Source of the DNA: Sulfolobales archaeon HS-7
GTDB lineage: Archaea > Thermoproteota > Thermoprotei_A > Sulfolobales > Sulfolobaceae
Length of the DNA: 64,000 nt
NCBI GenBank assembly: GCA_019704295.1
Contig: AP024596.1
Location: 1,039,369 to 1,103,368 of the forward strand
Direction: 5' to 3'
Part shown: positions 48,562 to 57,712 of the stretch, piece by piece
Position numbering within the stretch: the first letter of the stretch is position 1
Layout: each line of letters starts with the position of its first letter
The notes under the pieces: generated by a model
Seen by the model: the letters and a program-made list of their open reading frames with translations, nothing else
Databases searched by the model: none
Told to the model about the DNA's origin: nothing
Translations under genes and position numbers: made by a program

Positions 48562-49134
48562 CTAAGACTCTTCCACTACGGAATTAATCTTCCTTAACGA
48601 CTTAGCTAAACTAGCGAGGTTTTCAAGATGTTCTTTAATGAATTTCTTCGCATCGTCATCCAATAGTACTCCCTTTTCGTCAAATCTCTTCGAGGCGAAT
48701 GTTATGATCACCTCTGGCCTATTAACCGCTGTAATGTTGAGAAATGTAAATATCTGTCTTAAGTGAAGTTGTGCTCTTTCTCCACCGATCATTCCAATCG
48801 ATGCACTCATAATTCCTGCTACCTTACCGTCAAATACGTTGTCGTTATAGGGTCGCGATGCCCAATCTATTGCGTTTTTTAATACTCCAGGAACTGAGTA
48901 ATTATATTCCGGTGTAACGAAAAGAAGGGCGTCCGCTTCTCTAATTCTTCGTTTGAAATCCCTTACTACTTCGGGCAGATCGCTCTCCAAGTCCTGATTA
49001 AATAGAGGGAACTCCCCTAGTCTCTCAAAAAGTTCTATTTTCATATATTCTGGTGCAAGACTCTGAGCGTTTTTAAATAGCATCATGTTATACGAATTTT
49101 TCCTCAAGCTTCCTACAATGCCGAGGACTTTCAT
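48562..49134 (-). CDS. NADPH-dependent FMN reductase family protein
   Basis: A 190-residue flavodoxin-fold protein. GIVGSLRKNSYNMML is the FMN phosphate-binding loop, FVTPEYNYSVPGVLKNAIDW the strongest family signature, and SIGMIGGERAQLHLRQIF the following loop and helix. Such proteins reduce FMN, quinones or azo dyes with NADPH and often protect from oxidative stress. The C-terminal extension has 15-20 extra residues. It is tandem with the metabolite symporter on the minus strand, about 80 bases apart, and may have its own promoter (TATA-like region near 49165-49175). Confidence 0.93.
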   Translation of the reverse strand: MKVLGIVGSLRKNSYNMMLFKNAQSLAPEYMKIELFERLGEFPLFNQDLESDLPEVVRDFKRRIREADALLFVTPEYNYSVPGVLKNAIDWASRPYNDNVFDGKVAGIMSASIGMIGGERAQLHLRQIFTFLNITAVNRPEVIITFASKRFDEKGVLLDDDAKKFIKEHLENLASLAKSLRKINSVVEES

Positions 49135-49215
49135 TTTGCTCTAATGTCAGTTTTAGGCTAAAACATAAAAGCTTTTACTTAATGATGTAAAAAAACGTCA
49201 AATATCTTTTACTTT

Positions 49216-50481
49216 TTAAAACAGAGCTTCACCGACTCTCTCCCTTGGTGCGGGTATAACAAAGATCAAAGCTAATAATCCCCCTATAATTCCAACTAGA
49301 GACGTTGCTACTGCTTGACTTATGCCTGTGAACAGCAGGAAGGTACTTATGTAAGGGGCGAATGAACTAAATGCTACGCCCACGTTAATTATGAGACCTA
49401 TACCGGAGTATCTGACCTTTGTCTCTATGCTTTCAGCCAGCCACGCCGGCAAAACAGCGTATTGTGCCCCAAAAATTAAACCCATAATTGCGCCAGACAC
49501 AATTGCTAGACCTAGTGAACGTGAGGTCATCATAAGGAACAATGGATAGTTTATAACTGCCATAATTATGTAAAAGGTTATCAATATTTTCTTTCTGGTC
49601 CCTATATTATCGCTTAAAAGGCCGAAAAACGGACTAGTGAAAAGCCATACTGCACTTGAAACGAGTATTACCAGAGATGTCTCACCTGGTGAGAAGTTAA
49701 GAAGAGGTAAAAGCGTTCCCATATAGCCTAAAGTGCTGTAGTAGTATAAGGCCTCTCCAAAAATAACTACAACAGCTATTACTATGAACTTCCAGTATTT
49801 TCTTAACGCTGTTGCTATGGGAATTTTCTCTACTGCAAGTTTAGCCTCCTTTTCCCAGACAGGACTTTCCCCTATAGACCATCTAACAATAAATGCAATG
49901 AGTAGAGGTAACAGTCCGAACCAGAAAACTATCCTCCATCCTATAGTATCGAAAGTTGTTGTTGTCGGGGCTAAAAATGACGCAAGTGCAATAGCGGCGG
50001 AGCCGAAAATACCTCCTAGTGCGGCGCCTGCTTGTGATATTCCTCCAAAGAATCCCCTTCTATTGTTTGGTGCGAACTCAGTCGTTATTGTCATTCCTCC
50101 CGCCCACTCTCCTCCTAGGAAGAAACCCTGTCCGAACCTAAGGATTACGATGAGTATAGTAGCAGCTATTCCTATCGACTGATAGGTCGGGAGAAATCCA
50201 ATGAGCAAAGTTGCTAGTCCCATGCCCAATAACGAGATTAACCAGTACGTTTTCCTACCGAGCTTGTCACCGAAGTGGGCCAAAACAATTGCACCTATAG
50301 GTCTTGCGAAATAGCCTATAACTAGAGTTATGAGGGCTTCTAAAAGGCTTGCTGCGTAACTTGAGGAAGGGAAAAAGAGTGGAGCTATTGCCGTGCTTAC
50401 GTATATAAAGGTTAACAGGTCGTATAACTCTAGAGCCCATCCCAAATTGGCCGATATGGCCACTTTCCACGCGTCATTCAT
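49216..50481 (-). CDS. MFS metabolite:proton symporter
   Basis: A 421-residue carrier with 12 predicted helices. HFGDKLGRKTYWLISLLGMG is the loop 2-3 motif A, and QGFFLGGEWAGGMTITTEFA with NNRRGFFGG are typical of the metabolite:H+ symporter family that carries organic acids, shikimate or betaines. It is divergent from the zinc alcohol dehydrogenase; a dyad lies in the 95-base gap. This suggests joint control and a shared substrate pathway, for example uptake and oxidation of a small acid or alcohol, but this is inference. Confidence 0.9.
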   Translation of the reverse strand: MNDAWKVAISANLGWALELYDLLTFIYVSTAIAPLFFPSSSYAASLLEALITLVIGYFARPIGAIVLAHFGDKLGRKTYWLISLLGMGLATLLIGFLPTYQSIGIAATILIVILRFGQGFFLGGEWAGGMTITTEFAPNNRRGFFGGISQAGAALGGIFGSAAIALASFLAPTTTTFDTIGWRIVFWFGLLPLLIAFIVRWSIGESPVWEKEAKLAVEKIPIATALRKYWKFIVIAVVVIFGEALYYYSTLGYMGTLLPLLNFSPGETSLVILVSSAVWLFTSPFFGLLSDNIGTRKKILITFYIIMAVINYPLFLMMTSRSLGLAIVSGAIMGLIFGAQYAVLPAWLAESIETKVRYSGIGLIINVGVAFSSFAPYISTFLLFTGISQAVATSLVGIIGGLLALIFVIPAPRERVGEALF

Positions 50482-50526
50482 TTTAAACTCCTGTATACAA
50501 ACTTTTATATAAAATTAACCATATAG

Positions 50527-50546
50527 TATGTGAAAAATAGCACATA
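50527..50546. promoter_or_regulatory. Dyad in the divergent MFS/ADH promoter
   Basis: TATGTG and CACATA are separated by 8 bases. The dyad lies between the two divergent start codons, just upstream of the ADH TATA-like stretch (about 50548-50556), a plausible operator position. Confidence 0.4.
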
Positions 50547-50576
50547 GTTAAAAACTATAGATATATATAAATCAAT

Positions 50577-51644
50577 ATGAAGGCCGCAGTTATAAGAAAC
50601 TACAACGGGGAAATTTCAGTTCAGGACGTCGAAGTAGAACGTCCAAGACGAGGAGAGGTTATGTTGAAGATCATAGCGACAGGACTTTGTCACTCCGACT
50701 TAAGTGCATATGAGGGTAAGATCCCCGTTCCGACTCCATTCGTTGCAGGGCATGAGATATTCGGGGAGATCGTTGATATTGGCGAGGGAGTGACGAACTT
50801 CTCCGTTGGGGACAGAGTGATCATGGCGTTCATTAAACCTTGCGGAAAATGCGAATACTGCGTAAAAGGGCAGGAAAATCTCTGCGAGAACTACGGTAAG
50901 AACGTATTGAGGGGTAAAATGTTAGACGGGACGACTAGGCTTAGATTAAGGGGAGCGGAATTGAATATTCTGGGCGGTGGGGGGTTTTCTGAATACGCGG
51001 TTATAGAGGAAACTGGTCTAGCGAAAGTGCCAAATGAGATTTCAGATGAGAGTATTGCGGTGTTAGGATGTGCAGGATTAACGGGATATGGAGCGGTTAA
51101 TAACGCCATGCCGATCTTCGGTAAACGCGTGATGGTAATCGGAGTTGGAGGCGTAGGAATGTCCGTAATACAATGGGCGAAAATAGCAGGAGCTAGGGAA
51201 ATAATAGCAGTGGATATATCAGATGAGAAACTTAAAAACGCAAGGGAATTGGGAGCTAAAATTATAAACTCTAACATTACGTCAAAAGAGCAAGTCGAAA
51301 ACGAGAGTCCCGACGTTGTTATAGAGGTAGCAGGTACTACTAAAACTGAGGAAATGGCGGTAAATGTTGTCAAAAAGGGGGGAAAAGTCGTGTTTGTTGG
51401 GCTTCCAAACGTCAATGAGGCAGTAAGGATTTACGGTGCAAGTGTAGTCAGAAAGGGTATTACGATCACGGGCAGTTACGGTGGAAGACCTAGGATTGAC
51501 TTGCCCGCTATGATGGAATATGTGAAAAAAGGAATTTTTAGACCAGATCTGTTAGTGTCTAAAAGGTATTCTCTTGAAGAGCTTCCACGAGCATTACGTG
51601 ATTTGGCGGAGGGAAGAATAGTAAGGGGTCTAATTAACCCCTGA
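50577..51644 (+). CDS. Zinc-dependent alcohol dehydrogenase
   Basis: A 355-residue MDR enzyme that oxidises alcohols or reduces aldehydes with NAD(P). Catalytic zinc ligands are present in ATGLCHSDL and AGHEIFGE; the structural zinc lobe is CGKCEYCVKGQENLC with four Cys. The Rossmann motif is GVGGVGMSVIQWAK. Internal ADINI-like loop LRGAELNILGGGGFSEYAV is a common variant. ATG 50577 lies about 26 bases after a TATA-like stretch, fitting a leaderless transcript. The gene is divergent from the MFS symporter. Confidence 0.95.
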   Translation: MKAAVIRNYNGEISVQDVEVERPRRGEVMLKIIATGLCHSDLSAYEGKIPVPTPFVAGHEIFGEIVDIGEGVTNFSVGDRVIMAFIKPCGKCEYCVKGQENLCENYGKNVLRGKMLDGTTRLRLRGAELNILGGGGFSEYAVIEETGLAKVPNEISDESIAVLGCAGLTGYGAVNNAMPIFGKRVMVIGVGGVGMSVIQWAKIAGAREIIAVDISDEKLKNARELGAKIINSNITSKEQVENESPDVVIEVAGTTKTEEMAVNVVKKGGKVVFVGLPNVNEAVRIYGASVVRKGITITGSYGGRPRIDLPAMMEYVKKGIFRPDLLVSKRYSLEELPRALRDLAEGRIVRGLINP

Positions 51645-51670
51645 TTTTGCCACCATAAAACAATATCTTC

Positions 51671-51901
51671 TCGCCAATTTTACTAAAAACTACGCAATTA
51701 CAAAATTCGAGAAAATTCGCATAAAAGAATGCAAACTAGTTTAATTTTTGTTGAGGTAGGGAAAGGATCGGCTCTTATATCAAGAGATTAGCACGTGACT
51801 AAGTTTTTACGCTATTGTAATACCATATGTAGTATTGAGTGGAAGAGGGCGTTAATGCTTAGCAAGGAAGTTCTTAACTCTTGTGCAACGCTAATAGTAG
51901 A
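51671..51901 (+). repeat. Solitary left-end remnant of the ISH3-like element
   Basis: TCGCCAATTTTACTAAAAA here matches the left end at 45200 exactly, and CGCTAATAGTAGA at 51889 matches 45458. The sequence between is recognisably related with small indels. No transposase body follows, so only the end of a second copy survives. It fills most of the 305-base gap between the ADH and CoA-transferase genes. Confidence 0.7.
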
Positions 51902-51949
51902 AGTGGGGGGAGTTGCTTACTAGTAAATTAGTATCGGGGGACGTTTAGG

Positions 51950-52978
51950 TCATTCCTCAAGTCCGAGCTCTCTCAATATCTCCTCTGTGTTCTCCCCTAC
52001 TGAAGGTATTTGTTCATTTGATGTGGAGGAAATCGGAAACGGAGGCAAGATATAATCCTTGAGTTTTTCCCAATTGACGTTTAACTTAAGCAATGACGGA
52101 ATATCGTTATACGGTACAGCAGGTATGCCGTTCTTGAGCAGGATTTCTATTATTTCCTGCGTAGAGTATTCTGAAAATCTTTTCTGTAAAACGGCATGAA
52201 GTTCTTCTCTGTCATGTACCCTTTTCTTATTTGTGTTCCACTTCTCTTCATTTATCCCCAATATCCGACTCAGTTTTTCCCATTTTTCGTTATTGTTTAC
52301 CGCCAGGTAGAACTTCTTTCCGTCCTTTCCCTCAAAAAGTTCATATGGCGCCCAAAATGGTAAGGCATCTCCCTTAGAGGGAAAGAGTTCTCCGAGCTTC
52401 TGATATGCTAGTATGTAATATCCCAGCCAATACATTGCCGATTCAAAGAGGGTGACTTCGTAGTACCCAGGTCTGTTAAAGAGCAACGCATTAAGTACAG
52501 TTATTGTAGCATAGAGGGCAGTTGTCATATCGGTAATTGATGCTGGAAGTCTAGAATTCCCGTTACTCCACATAACTCCGCTGATGGCTTCTATCATTGT
52601 ACCAAAGGCCGGATATTTACTCATATTACTTGGGAAGCCTTTTACTGAACAGTAAATTAAGTTGGGGTTTACCTCAGAGAGTTTTTTGTACTCCAATCCC
52701 AACCTTTCCATCGCTCCCGGTGACAAGTTTTCAATAACAACATTAGTTGTTTTTATTAACTCTATGAAAATTTTCTTATCATCCTCTTTCTTTAAATCCA
52801 GTACTATTGACTTCTTCCCCCTATTAATGAAGGAGAAAATCGTGTCGTCCATAACATCGTCTTTCCTTAAGGGATCTCCTCCGGGGGGTTCAACCTTGAC
52901 AACTTCAAATCCTAACCTTTGTAATACGTATCCAGCGTAAGGTCCAGCTATGACAGAACCGACTTCAACTACTCTCAT
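51950..52978 (-). CDS. Class III CoA-transferase, CaiB/BaiF family
   Basis: A 342-residue enzyme that moves CoA between carboxylic acids. VGSVIAGPYAGYVLQRLG and VEPPGGDPLR start the fold, SIVLDLKKE and LIYCSVKGF follow, and ITDMTTALYATITVLNALL contains the catalytic Asp. At 342 residues it is somewhat shorter than the usual 380-430. It overlaps the acyl-CoA ligase by 14 bases, so the pair is translated together and both act on CoA activation of an organic acid. The acid itself is not identified. Confidence 0.92.
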   Translation of the reverse strand: MRVVEVGSVIAGPYAGYVLQRLGFEVVKVEPPGGDPLRKDDVMDDTIFSFINRGKKSIVLDLKKEDDKKIFIELIKTTNVVIENLSPGAMERLGLEYKKLSEVNPNLIYCSVKGFPSNMSKYPAFGTMIEAISGVMWSNGNSRLPASITDMTTALYATITVLNALLFNRPGYYEVTLFESAMYWLGYYILAYQKLGELFPSKGDALPFWAPYELFEGKDGKKFYLAVNNNEKWEKLSRILGINEEKWNTNKKRVHDREELHAVLQKRFSEYSTQEIIEILLKNGIPAVPYNDIPSLLKLNVNWEKLKDYILPPFPISSTSNEQIPSVGENTEEILRELGLEE

Positions 52979-54515
52979 TTAATTCCCTCCTAATGAGCTC
53001 CCTAAGTTCCTTTCTCCTAATCTTTCCAGTTACCGTAGTTGGCAACGTATCTACGAACTTAACTATTCTAGGATAAGCGTAATAAGCTAGTTTTCCCTTA
53101 ACGTGATTCTTTATCGAGTTCTCGAGTTCTAGGGACGGGTCATATCCTTCTTTTAAAACGACGAACGCGGCTATTATAACCCCCCTTAAGGGATCTTCAA
53201 CGCCTACTACGCTGCACGTCTTAACTGCGGGGTGAGAAGAGATCACAGATTCAACTTCTATAGGGCTTATCCTGTAACCAGAGGATTTTATTATGTCGTC
53301 ATTTCTTCCAAGGAAGGAGATGTAGCCGTCGTTACTTAATTCCCCAATATCTCCTGTAAATACCCATCCATTCCTCATTTTACTTGACGTTTCCTCAGGT
53401 TTCTTGAAGTATCCTATCATAGCTGATGGGTCTGGAAGCTTTACAACTATTTCACCTGAACGGGAGGGATTACCATTCTCCATAATTGAGACGAAGTGAC
53501 CGGGGCAGGGCCTCCCTAAATATCCAGGCTTATACACACCTAACGAAATCGAACTACATATGACCAAATTGACCTCTGTCTGACCGTATATCTGATTAAG
53601 ATGAAAACCCCTTTTCATTGACCACTCTACTAAGTCTGGAGTAACTGGTTCGCCACCGCTCATTACAGCCCTTAAGGGCAATTCCGCCTTACTCAACTCC
53701 TCTTCGCCCCTTAACATTCTGACCACTGTCGGTACTAGGAATGCCCTATCCACCTTATGTTTTTGAATTACATGTATCAAGTCCATAACGTCAAGTCTTC
53801 CCTTTCTCGAATACACTACAACTGTTCTGCCGTAGTATAGTGTGCTTAATAGAAGGTCTCCTAGACCTCCTATCCAGGCCCATTCCGAGGGGGTAATGAA
53901 CTTTCTACCGTCAAATTCATAAGCGATCTGCCAGGCTGGTAAATGTCCTAGTATCCAACTCCTCGGCAGCAGAACCCCTTTCGGTTCGCCCGTAGTACCA
54001 GACGTGTAGAATAATTGAGTTGGAGTAGTTGGTTCCGGTGAAAACGTCTCAAAATTTGCAGTCGACTCATTAACCTCTGTAATTACTGGAATGTTGACGT
54101 TTGCGTCCTTAAGTTTTCTTTTTCCATCGTCGTCAGTTATTACCACTTTAGCTTCGCTATGCTTTAGTCTGTAGGTTAAAGCGTCAGTTCCGAATAGGGT
54201 AGAAAGGGAGAGAGCAACTCCCCCTAACTTATACACCCCTAAGATTCCAATTGGTAGCATTGGAGATTGGGGAAGCAAAACGCCCACTACATCCCCTTTT
54301 TTCACACCTAGATCTTGAAGGATTTTTGCAACACCATTGCTCTTGACCCTGAGTTCTGAATACTGGACCTCTTTATCATCATCGATCAGGGCTACGCCTT
54401 CGTTATTATCGATCACTTTAACTGGATCGTGAAAGCTCCACCTGAAATTAGAGGATATTTCGTCAAAGGAATTACCAAATTTCCTTAAATCTATTTTCTC
54501 CTCTTCGTTCATCAA
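52965..54515 (-). CDS. Acyl-CoA synthetase (AMP-forming)
   Basis: A 516-residue adenylate-forming ligase. The P-loop is LFYTSGTTGEPKGV, followed by NQIYGQTEVN, FTGDIGELSNDGYISFLGR, DDIIKSSGYRISPIEVE and the Lys motif TVTGKIRRKEL near the C-terminus. These are all hallmarks of acetyl- or medium-chain acyl-CoA synthetases. It lies directly upstream of the class III CoA-transferase. A minus-strand TATA-like TTTATAAAC (about 54531-54540) lies about 26 bases before the start ATGATG. The carbon source is not evident. Confidence 0.94.
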   Translation of the reverse strand: MMNEEEKIDLRKFGNSFDEISSNFRWSFHDPVKVIDNNEGVALIDDDKEVQYSELRVKSNGVAKILQDLGVKKGDVVGVLLPQSPMLPIGILGVYKLGGVALSLSTLFGTDALTYRLKHSEAKVVITDDDGKRKLKDANVNIPVITEVNESTANFETFSPEPTTPTQLFYTSGTTGEPKGVLLPRSWILGHLPAWQIAYEFDGRKFITPSEWAWIGGLGDLLLSTLYYGRTVVVYSRKGRLDVMDLIHVIQKHKVDRAFLVPTVVRMLRGEEELSKAELPLRAVMSGGEPVTPDLVEWSMKRGFHLNQIYGQTEVNLVICSSISLGVYKPGYLGRPCPGHFVSIMENGNPSRSGEIVVKLPDPSAMIGYFKKPEETSSKMRNGWVFTGDIGELSNDGYISFLGRNDDIIKSSGYRISPIEVESVISSHPAVKTCSVVGVEDPLRGVIIAAFVVLKEGYDPSLELENSIKNHVKGKLAYYAYPRIVKFVDTLPTTVTGKIRRKELRELIRRELNESS

Positions 54516-54904
54516 ACTCCAGTTTATAAATAACGATATAAATGTTTAATCTAGTTCTATAAAGGATAAACGTTTTCAAATTAAATAAATAGTAAGTTGT
54601 GAGATACCATTTTACTGTGGTTAAGGTAGAACTCATGTGAGGAGTCCTTGTATGAGAATTACGTGTTTACAGTGCCTATATTAATGACGATTGCAAGGAG
54701 TAGACGTATTGATACGTTGAACAGTTCGAGGTATCATCGTTGAGAAGCCCTTTAGGGAAGGTGAGAAATAAGGTATTCCTGAAGTAATATCATTAACGTT
54801 TCCCTCGCCTATAGAGGAGTGAGTTTGTGGTAACGAACATTCTAATAGTTTACTTACGTAAAACTCTTAAAAACCACATGAAGATATAACCAATAATCAT
54901 ACCG
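54516..54904. other. Non-coding stretch with possible coding remnant
   Basis: About 390 bases. The left end holds the ligase promoter. Plus-strand runs such as VRGIIVEKPFREGEK appear between stops near 54725-54790 and look degraded. Nothing nameable. Confidence 0.35.
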
Positions 54905-55870
54905 TTATTCGAAGAAAATTTTCACATTTCTCTCGTAAGGCTCTCTCTTAAAACGTTCCAACGCCTCTGCAAAGTCGTTATTTAGCTCAGATAGACGTTT
55001 CACAGTGCCGTTAGTAACCACGAGCGGATCTACGTATCTTTTTTTGATTCTTAATTTTACCTCACCGTTATCTTCTACTCGTATCTTTCTATTTAATAAC
55101 TGGATTTTCTCTTTGAATTCTTCTATACCCATAACCTTGTCCATAACTTGTTCCTCGGTTGCGAAGAGATCCTCCGTTGACAAAATCCCGCTATCTAGGG
55201 CCTGTTTAATAATTCCAGCGAAGATATACCTTCTGGCGGTTTCCTCCCAATTTCCCCAGACTTTCCTTTGCATTTCTAAGTATTTGTTAGCGAATTCCAG
55301 AGCATCGCTCTCATCATAGAACGCCATATATCCGTTATGATTGATTATTTTATCCCAATTCGCCTCTTCTCCGCGCAAAATTATTTCCCTGTAAAGGTGG
55401 TCTGCTCTATCAGCACACAGATTAGGGATCTCTAGGTCCACTAACGGAAAACGAGATAAGTCGGAAATCTTTTCAGGGTCAAAGCCGTAATTTCTCAGGA
55501 CTTGACCTGCATCTGAGTTCGATAGAAATTGAGCATGTATCGAATCCTGAAAGTTCTGAGTTGAATAGTCCCCGAAAATCATGTCCATTGTATGGGAAAA
55601 TGCCATATGTGATACGTCATGTAGGAGACCTGCTATCTGTTCCTCTAGTTCTCCACCGAGTTTTCTCACCAGTATAAACACACCTATCGAATGTTCATAT
55701 CTTGTAAAATAGGTTTGATTATCTAAGAGAATTTTAGGCAGACCTTGTTGAGAAATATGTTTTAGTCGCTGGACCGTTTTAGAATTTAATAAGTCAATTA
55801 TAACATTTTCATCTACGTTCACACTTCCGTAAACGTAATCTGTAAGAAGCATGAAAGGATTAGCAAACAT
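54905..55870 (-). CDS. HD-domain phosphohydrolase
   Basis: A 321-residue HD-superfamily metal-dependent phosphohydrolase. YFTRYEHSIGVFILV carries the first His, AGLLHDVSHMAFSHTMD carries the HD pair and the following His, and a later LCADRADHLYRE supplies the last Asp. The pattern is that of the dGTPase/SAMHD1-like group. A nucleotide-triphosphohydrolase role is possible; the substrate is unknown. ATG 55870 is 12 bases after the MFS stop, so both genes probably share a minus-strand message. Confidence 0.88.
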   Translation of the reverse strand: MFANPFMLLTDYVYGSVNVDENVIIDLLNSKTVQRLKHISQQGLPKILLDNQTYFTRYEHSIGVFILVRKLGGELEEQIAGLLHDVSHMAFSHTMDMIFGDYSTQNFQDSIHAQFLSNSDAGQVLRNYGFDPEKISDLSRFPLVDLEIPNLCADRADHLYREIILRGEEANWDKIINHNGYMAFYDESDALEFANKYLEMQRKVWGNWEETARRYIFAGIIKQALDSGILSTEDLFATEEQVMDKVMGIEEFKEKIQLLNRKIRVEDNGEVKLRIKKRYVDPLVVTNGTVKRLSELNNDFAEALERFKREPYERNVKIFFE

Positions 55871-55882
55871 AGGAAAAAAAGG

Positions 55883-57274
55883 CTACTGGGTTTCCTCCAT
55901 ATATATTTTATCTTCAGAGACGTCCTCTAAACTCTTTAACTTAGGTTCCTTTATGGTAAATATTGTGAGTATCGCGCCAATTACGCTCACCGCTGCAAGC
56001 ATTTCCATTATCCCCTTAATCCCTATATCGCTTTTGAGAAGTGGAAAGAGATAAGTTGTAATAGCCGCTCCAGTCTTGCCTGCAGCTGCAGATATTCCAT
56101 GACCTGTGGTTCTCTTCGACGTCGGGTAAACCTCAGCCGGAATAATGAAAGTTGTTGTATTAGGCCCGAAGTCTATGAATAAGTAGGAGAGTGCAAAAAG
56201 TCCGAAAGCGCCATAAGCTGGTATTAGGAAGCCCGTTATATTCGTTCCGCTTGTTACCATTACTAGCGCAATTAAGAAGTAGAGTACTCCCATACCAATG
56301 AAACCTTGAATTTGAATTAATCTCCTTCCTAAGGAATCCATTAACGCCACTGCGGTAAAGTATCCTATGAATCCTACGGCATATGGTATTCCCGAATCTA
56401 GAATTAAATTTCCCACTGCTGTCGGTTTACCTAAAATTGAACTTATTATTACACCTTGATAAATTCCAGTTCCGTAAAAGGCTATGTCAAGAATAAACCA
56501 AGTCCCAGCAGTTCCCAACAACAATAACCCGTATTTGCTCAGGAAGTCCCTTAACCCTACCTTTCCTAATTTCACATCCGTTTCATTCTTATTTCCGTTA
56601 GTTGCGATGAATTTCCTAGCCTTTTCCACCTCAATCTTATTGCCCTCTAACGCAGCATATCTGGGAGTTTCTGGAACCTTTCTCCTTAGGTAAATAACGC
56701 TTGCTGCAGGTATTGCCCCGATTAACGCCATAACCCTCCAGGCTATATCTGGCGGGAGGGAGAAGGCGGACAACGCTCCTACTGCCACTGCTACTAAGCT
56801 TCCGAACCCTTGATTTGCAAATACGAGCGCTATCAGTTTTCCTCTATCCTTGACATTGGCGTATTCACTCATTATCGTAGCTGATATGGGGTAATCACCA
56901 CCTATTCCAAATCCTAAAAGAGTTCTGAATCCTATTAACCACCATATGTTGGGGGAAAATGCCGAAAGTAATGCTCCCGCGGTTAAAATGGCAGCTTCAC
57001 TTCCGTAAACTTTTTTCCTGCCTATTCTATCTCCTAGGAATCCAAAGAAAAGTTGCCCTATAACAGCGGAAATCAGTGCTGAGGAAGTGAGAAGTCCCTC
57101 GGTAACGGCATTAAGTGTGAATCCCTTCAGGTTATAAGCAGTGAAAATATCTAATATAGCTGATATTATTAAAAGGTCATATGCGTCCGTGAAGAAACCC
57201 ATCCCAGACGTATACCAAACTTTTATGTGGTTAAAGCTTAACTTACTTTTGTCTAAATCCTCAAATCCCTTCAT
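55883..57274 (-). CDS. MFS transporter, phosphate:H+ symporter / sugar-porter-like
   Basis: A 463-residue carrier with 12 predicted helices. Motif A is FFGFLGDRIGRKKVYG, followed by GFGIGGDYPISATIMSEYA and NVKDRGKLIALVFANQGFG, which match the phosphate:H+ symporter (PHS) group. The second half has LMDSLGRRLIQIQG and PAEVYPTSKRTTGHGISAA, the sugar-porter motifs. An acidic tail (EDVSEDKIYMEETQ) is unusual. It starts a unit with the HD phosphohydrolase. Phosphate is the favoured substrate but not proven. Confidence 0.88.
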   Translation of the reverse strand: MKGFEDLDKSKLSFNHIKVWYTSGMGFFTDAYDLLIISAILDIFTAYNLKGFTLNAVTEGLLTSSALISAVIGQLFFGFLGDRIGRKKVYGSEAAILTAGALLSAFSPNIWWLIGFRTLLGFGIGGDYPISATIMSEYANVKDRGKLIALVFANQGFGSLVAVAVGALSAFSLPPDIAWRVMALIGAIPAASVIYLRRKVPETPRYAALEGNKIEVEKARKFIATNGNKNETDVKLGKVGLRDFLSKYGLLLLGTAGTWFILDIAFYGTGIYQGVIISSILGKPTAVGNLILDSGIPYAVGFIGYFTAVALMDSLGRRLIQIQGFIGMGVLYFLIALVMVTSGTNITGFLIPAYGAFGLFALSYLFIDFGPNTTTFIIPAEVYPTSKRTTGHGISAAAGKTGAAITTYLFPLLKSDIGIKGIMEMLAAVSVIGAILTIFTIKEPKLKSLEDVSEDKIYMEETQ

Positions 57275-57712
57275 GACTTTATCTACGGTTCATTACTCAC
57301 GGAAGCTAATATGAATCCCCGACGTAATATATAGATTATCAATAGTTTATATAGATCTGTTTTTGAAATTGAGTAAGCAAAATAAAGTATGGTTTTAATG
57401 CTTAAAAAATTAACCAGCTATGCCGTTTTCGCGCAGCCTAAGTAGTTACCTTCCGTGGCAAAAACGCGTAACACTAGGGATGAGGATAGCGATCCACTAG
57501 AAGGTTTTGGTCTATAGAGTTTCAAGTCATTTAATATTTAGAGCGCCAAGATTTACGACGTTAATGTAGGCAATGTTCTGGACTCGCTGTTCGCTTAGTT
57601 ATGTTAGAGGCGAAGCGTATAGTCTCTCAAGAATGTATTATTGGTATCTTTCAACCGCTTTCCAAAAAATATATTCCAAAAACTCTCTTAGAGCTTTCAA
57701 TAATAAAATACT
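57275..57712. other. Non-coding stretch
   Basis: About 440 bases between the MFS promoter and the DUF973 3' end. A minus-strand run VLRVFATEGNYLGCAKTA near 57430-57480 could be a coding remnant. Otherwise nothing is seen. Confidence 0.35.

Noticed and set aside
50891..51415. Long minus-strand open frame (174 codons) inside the alcohol dehydrogenase
   Set aside because: It is antisense to a clear enzyme with all family motifs, and its translation is low-complexity Pro/Thr/Ser-rich as expected of a shadow frame.
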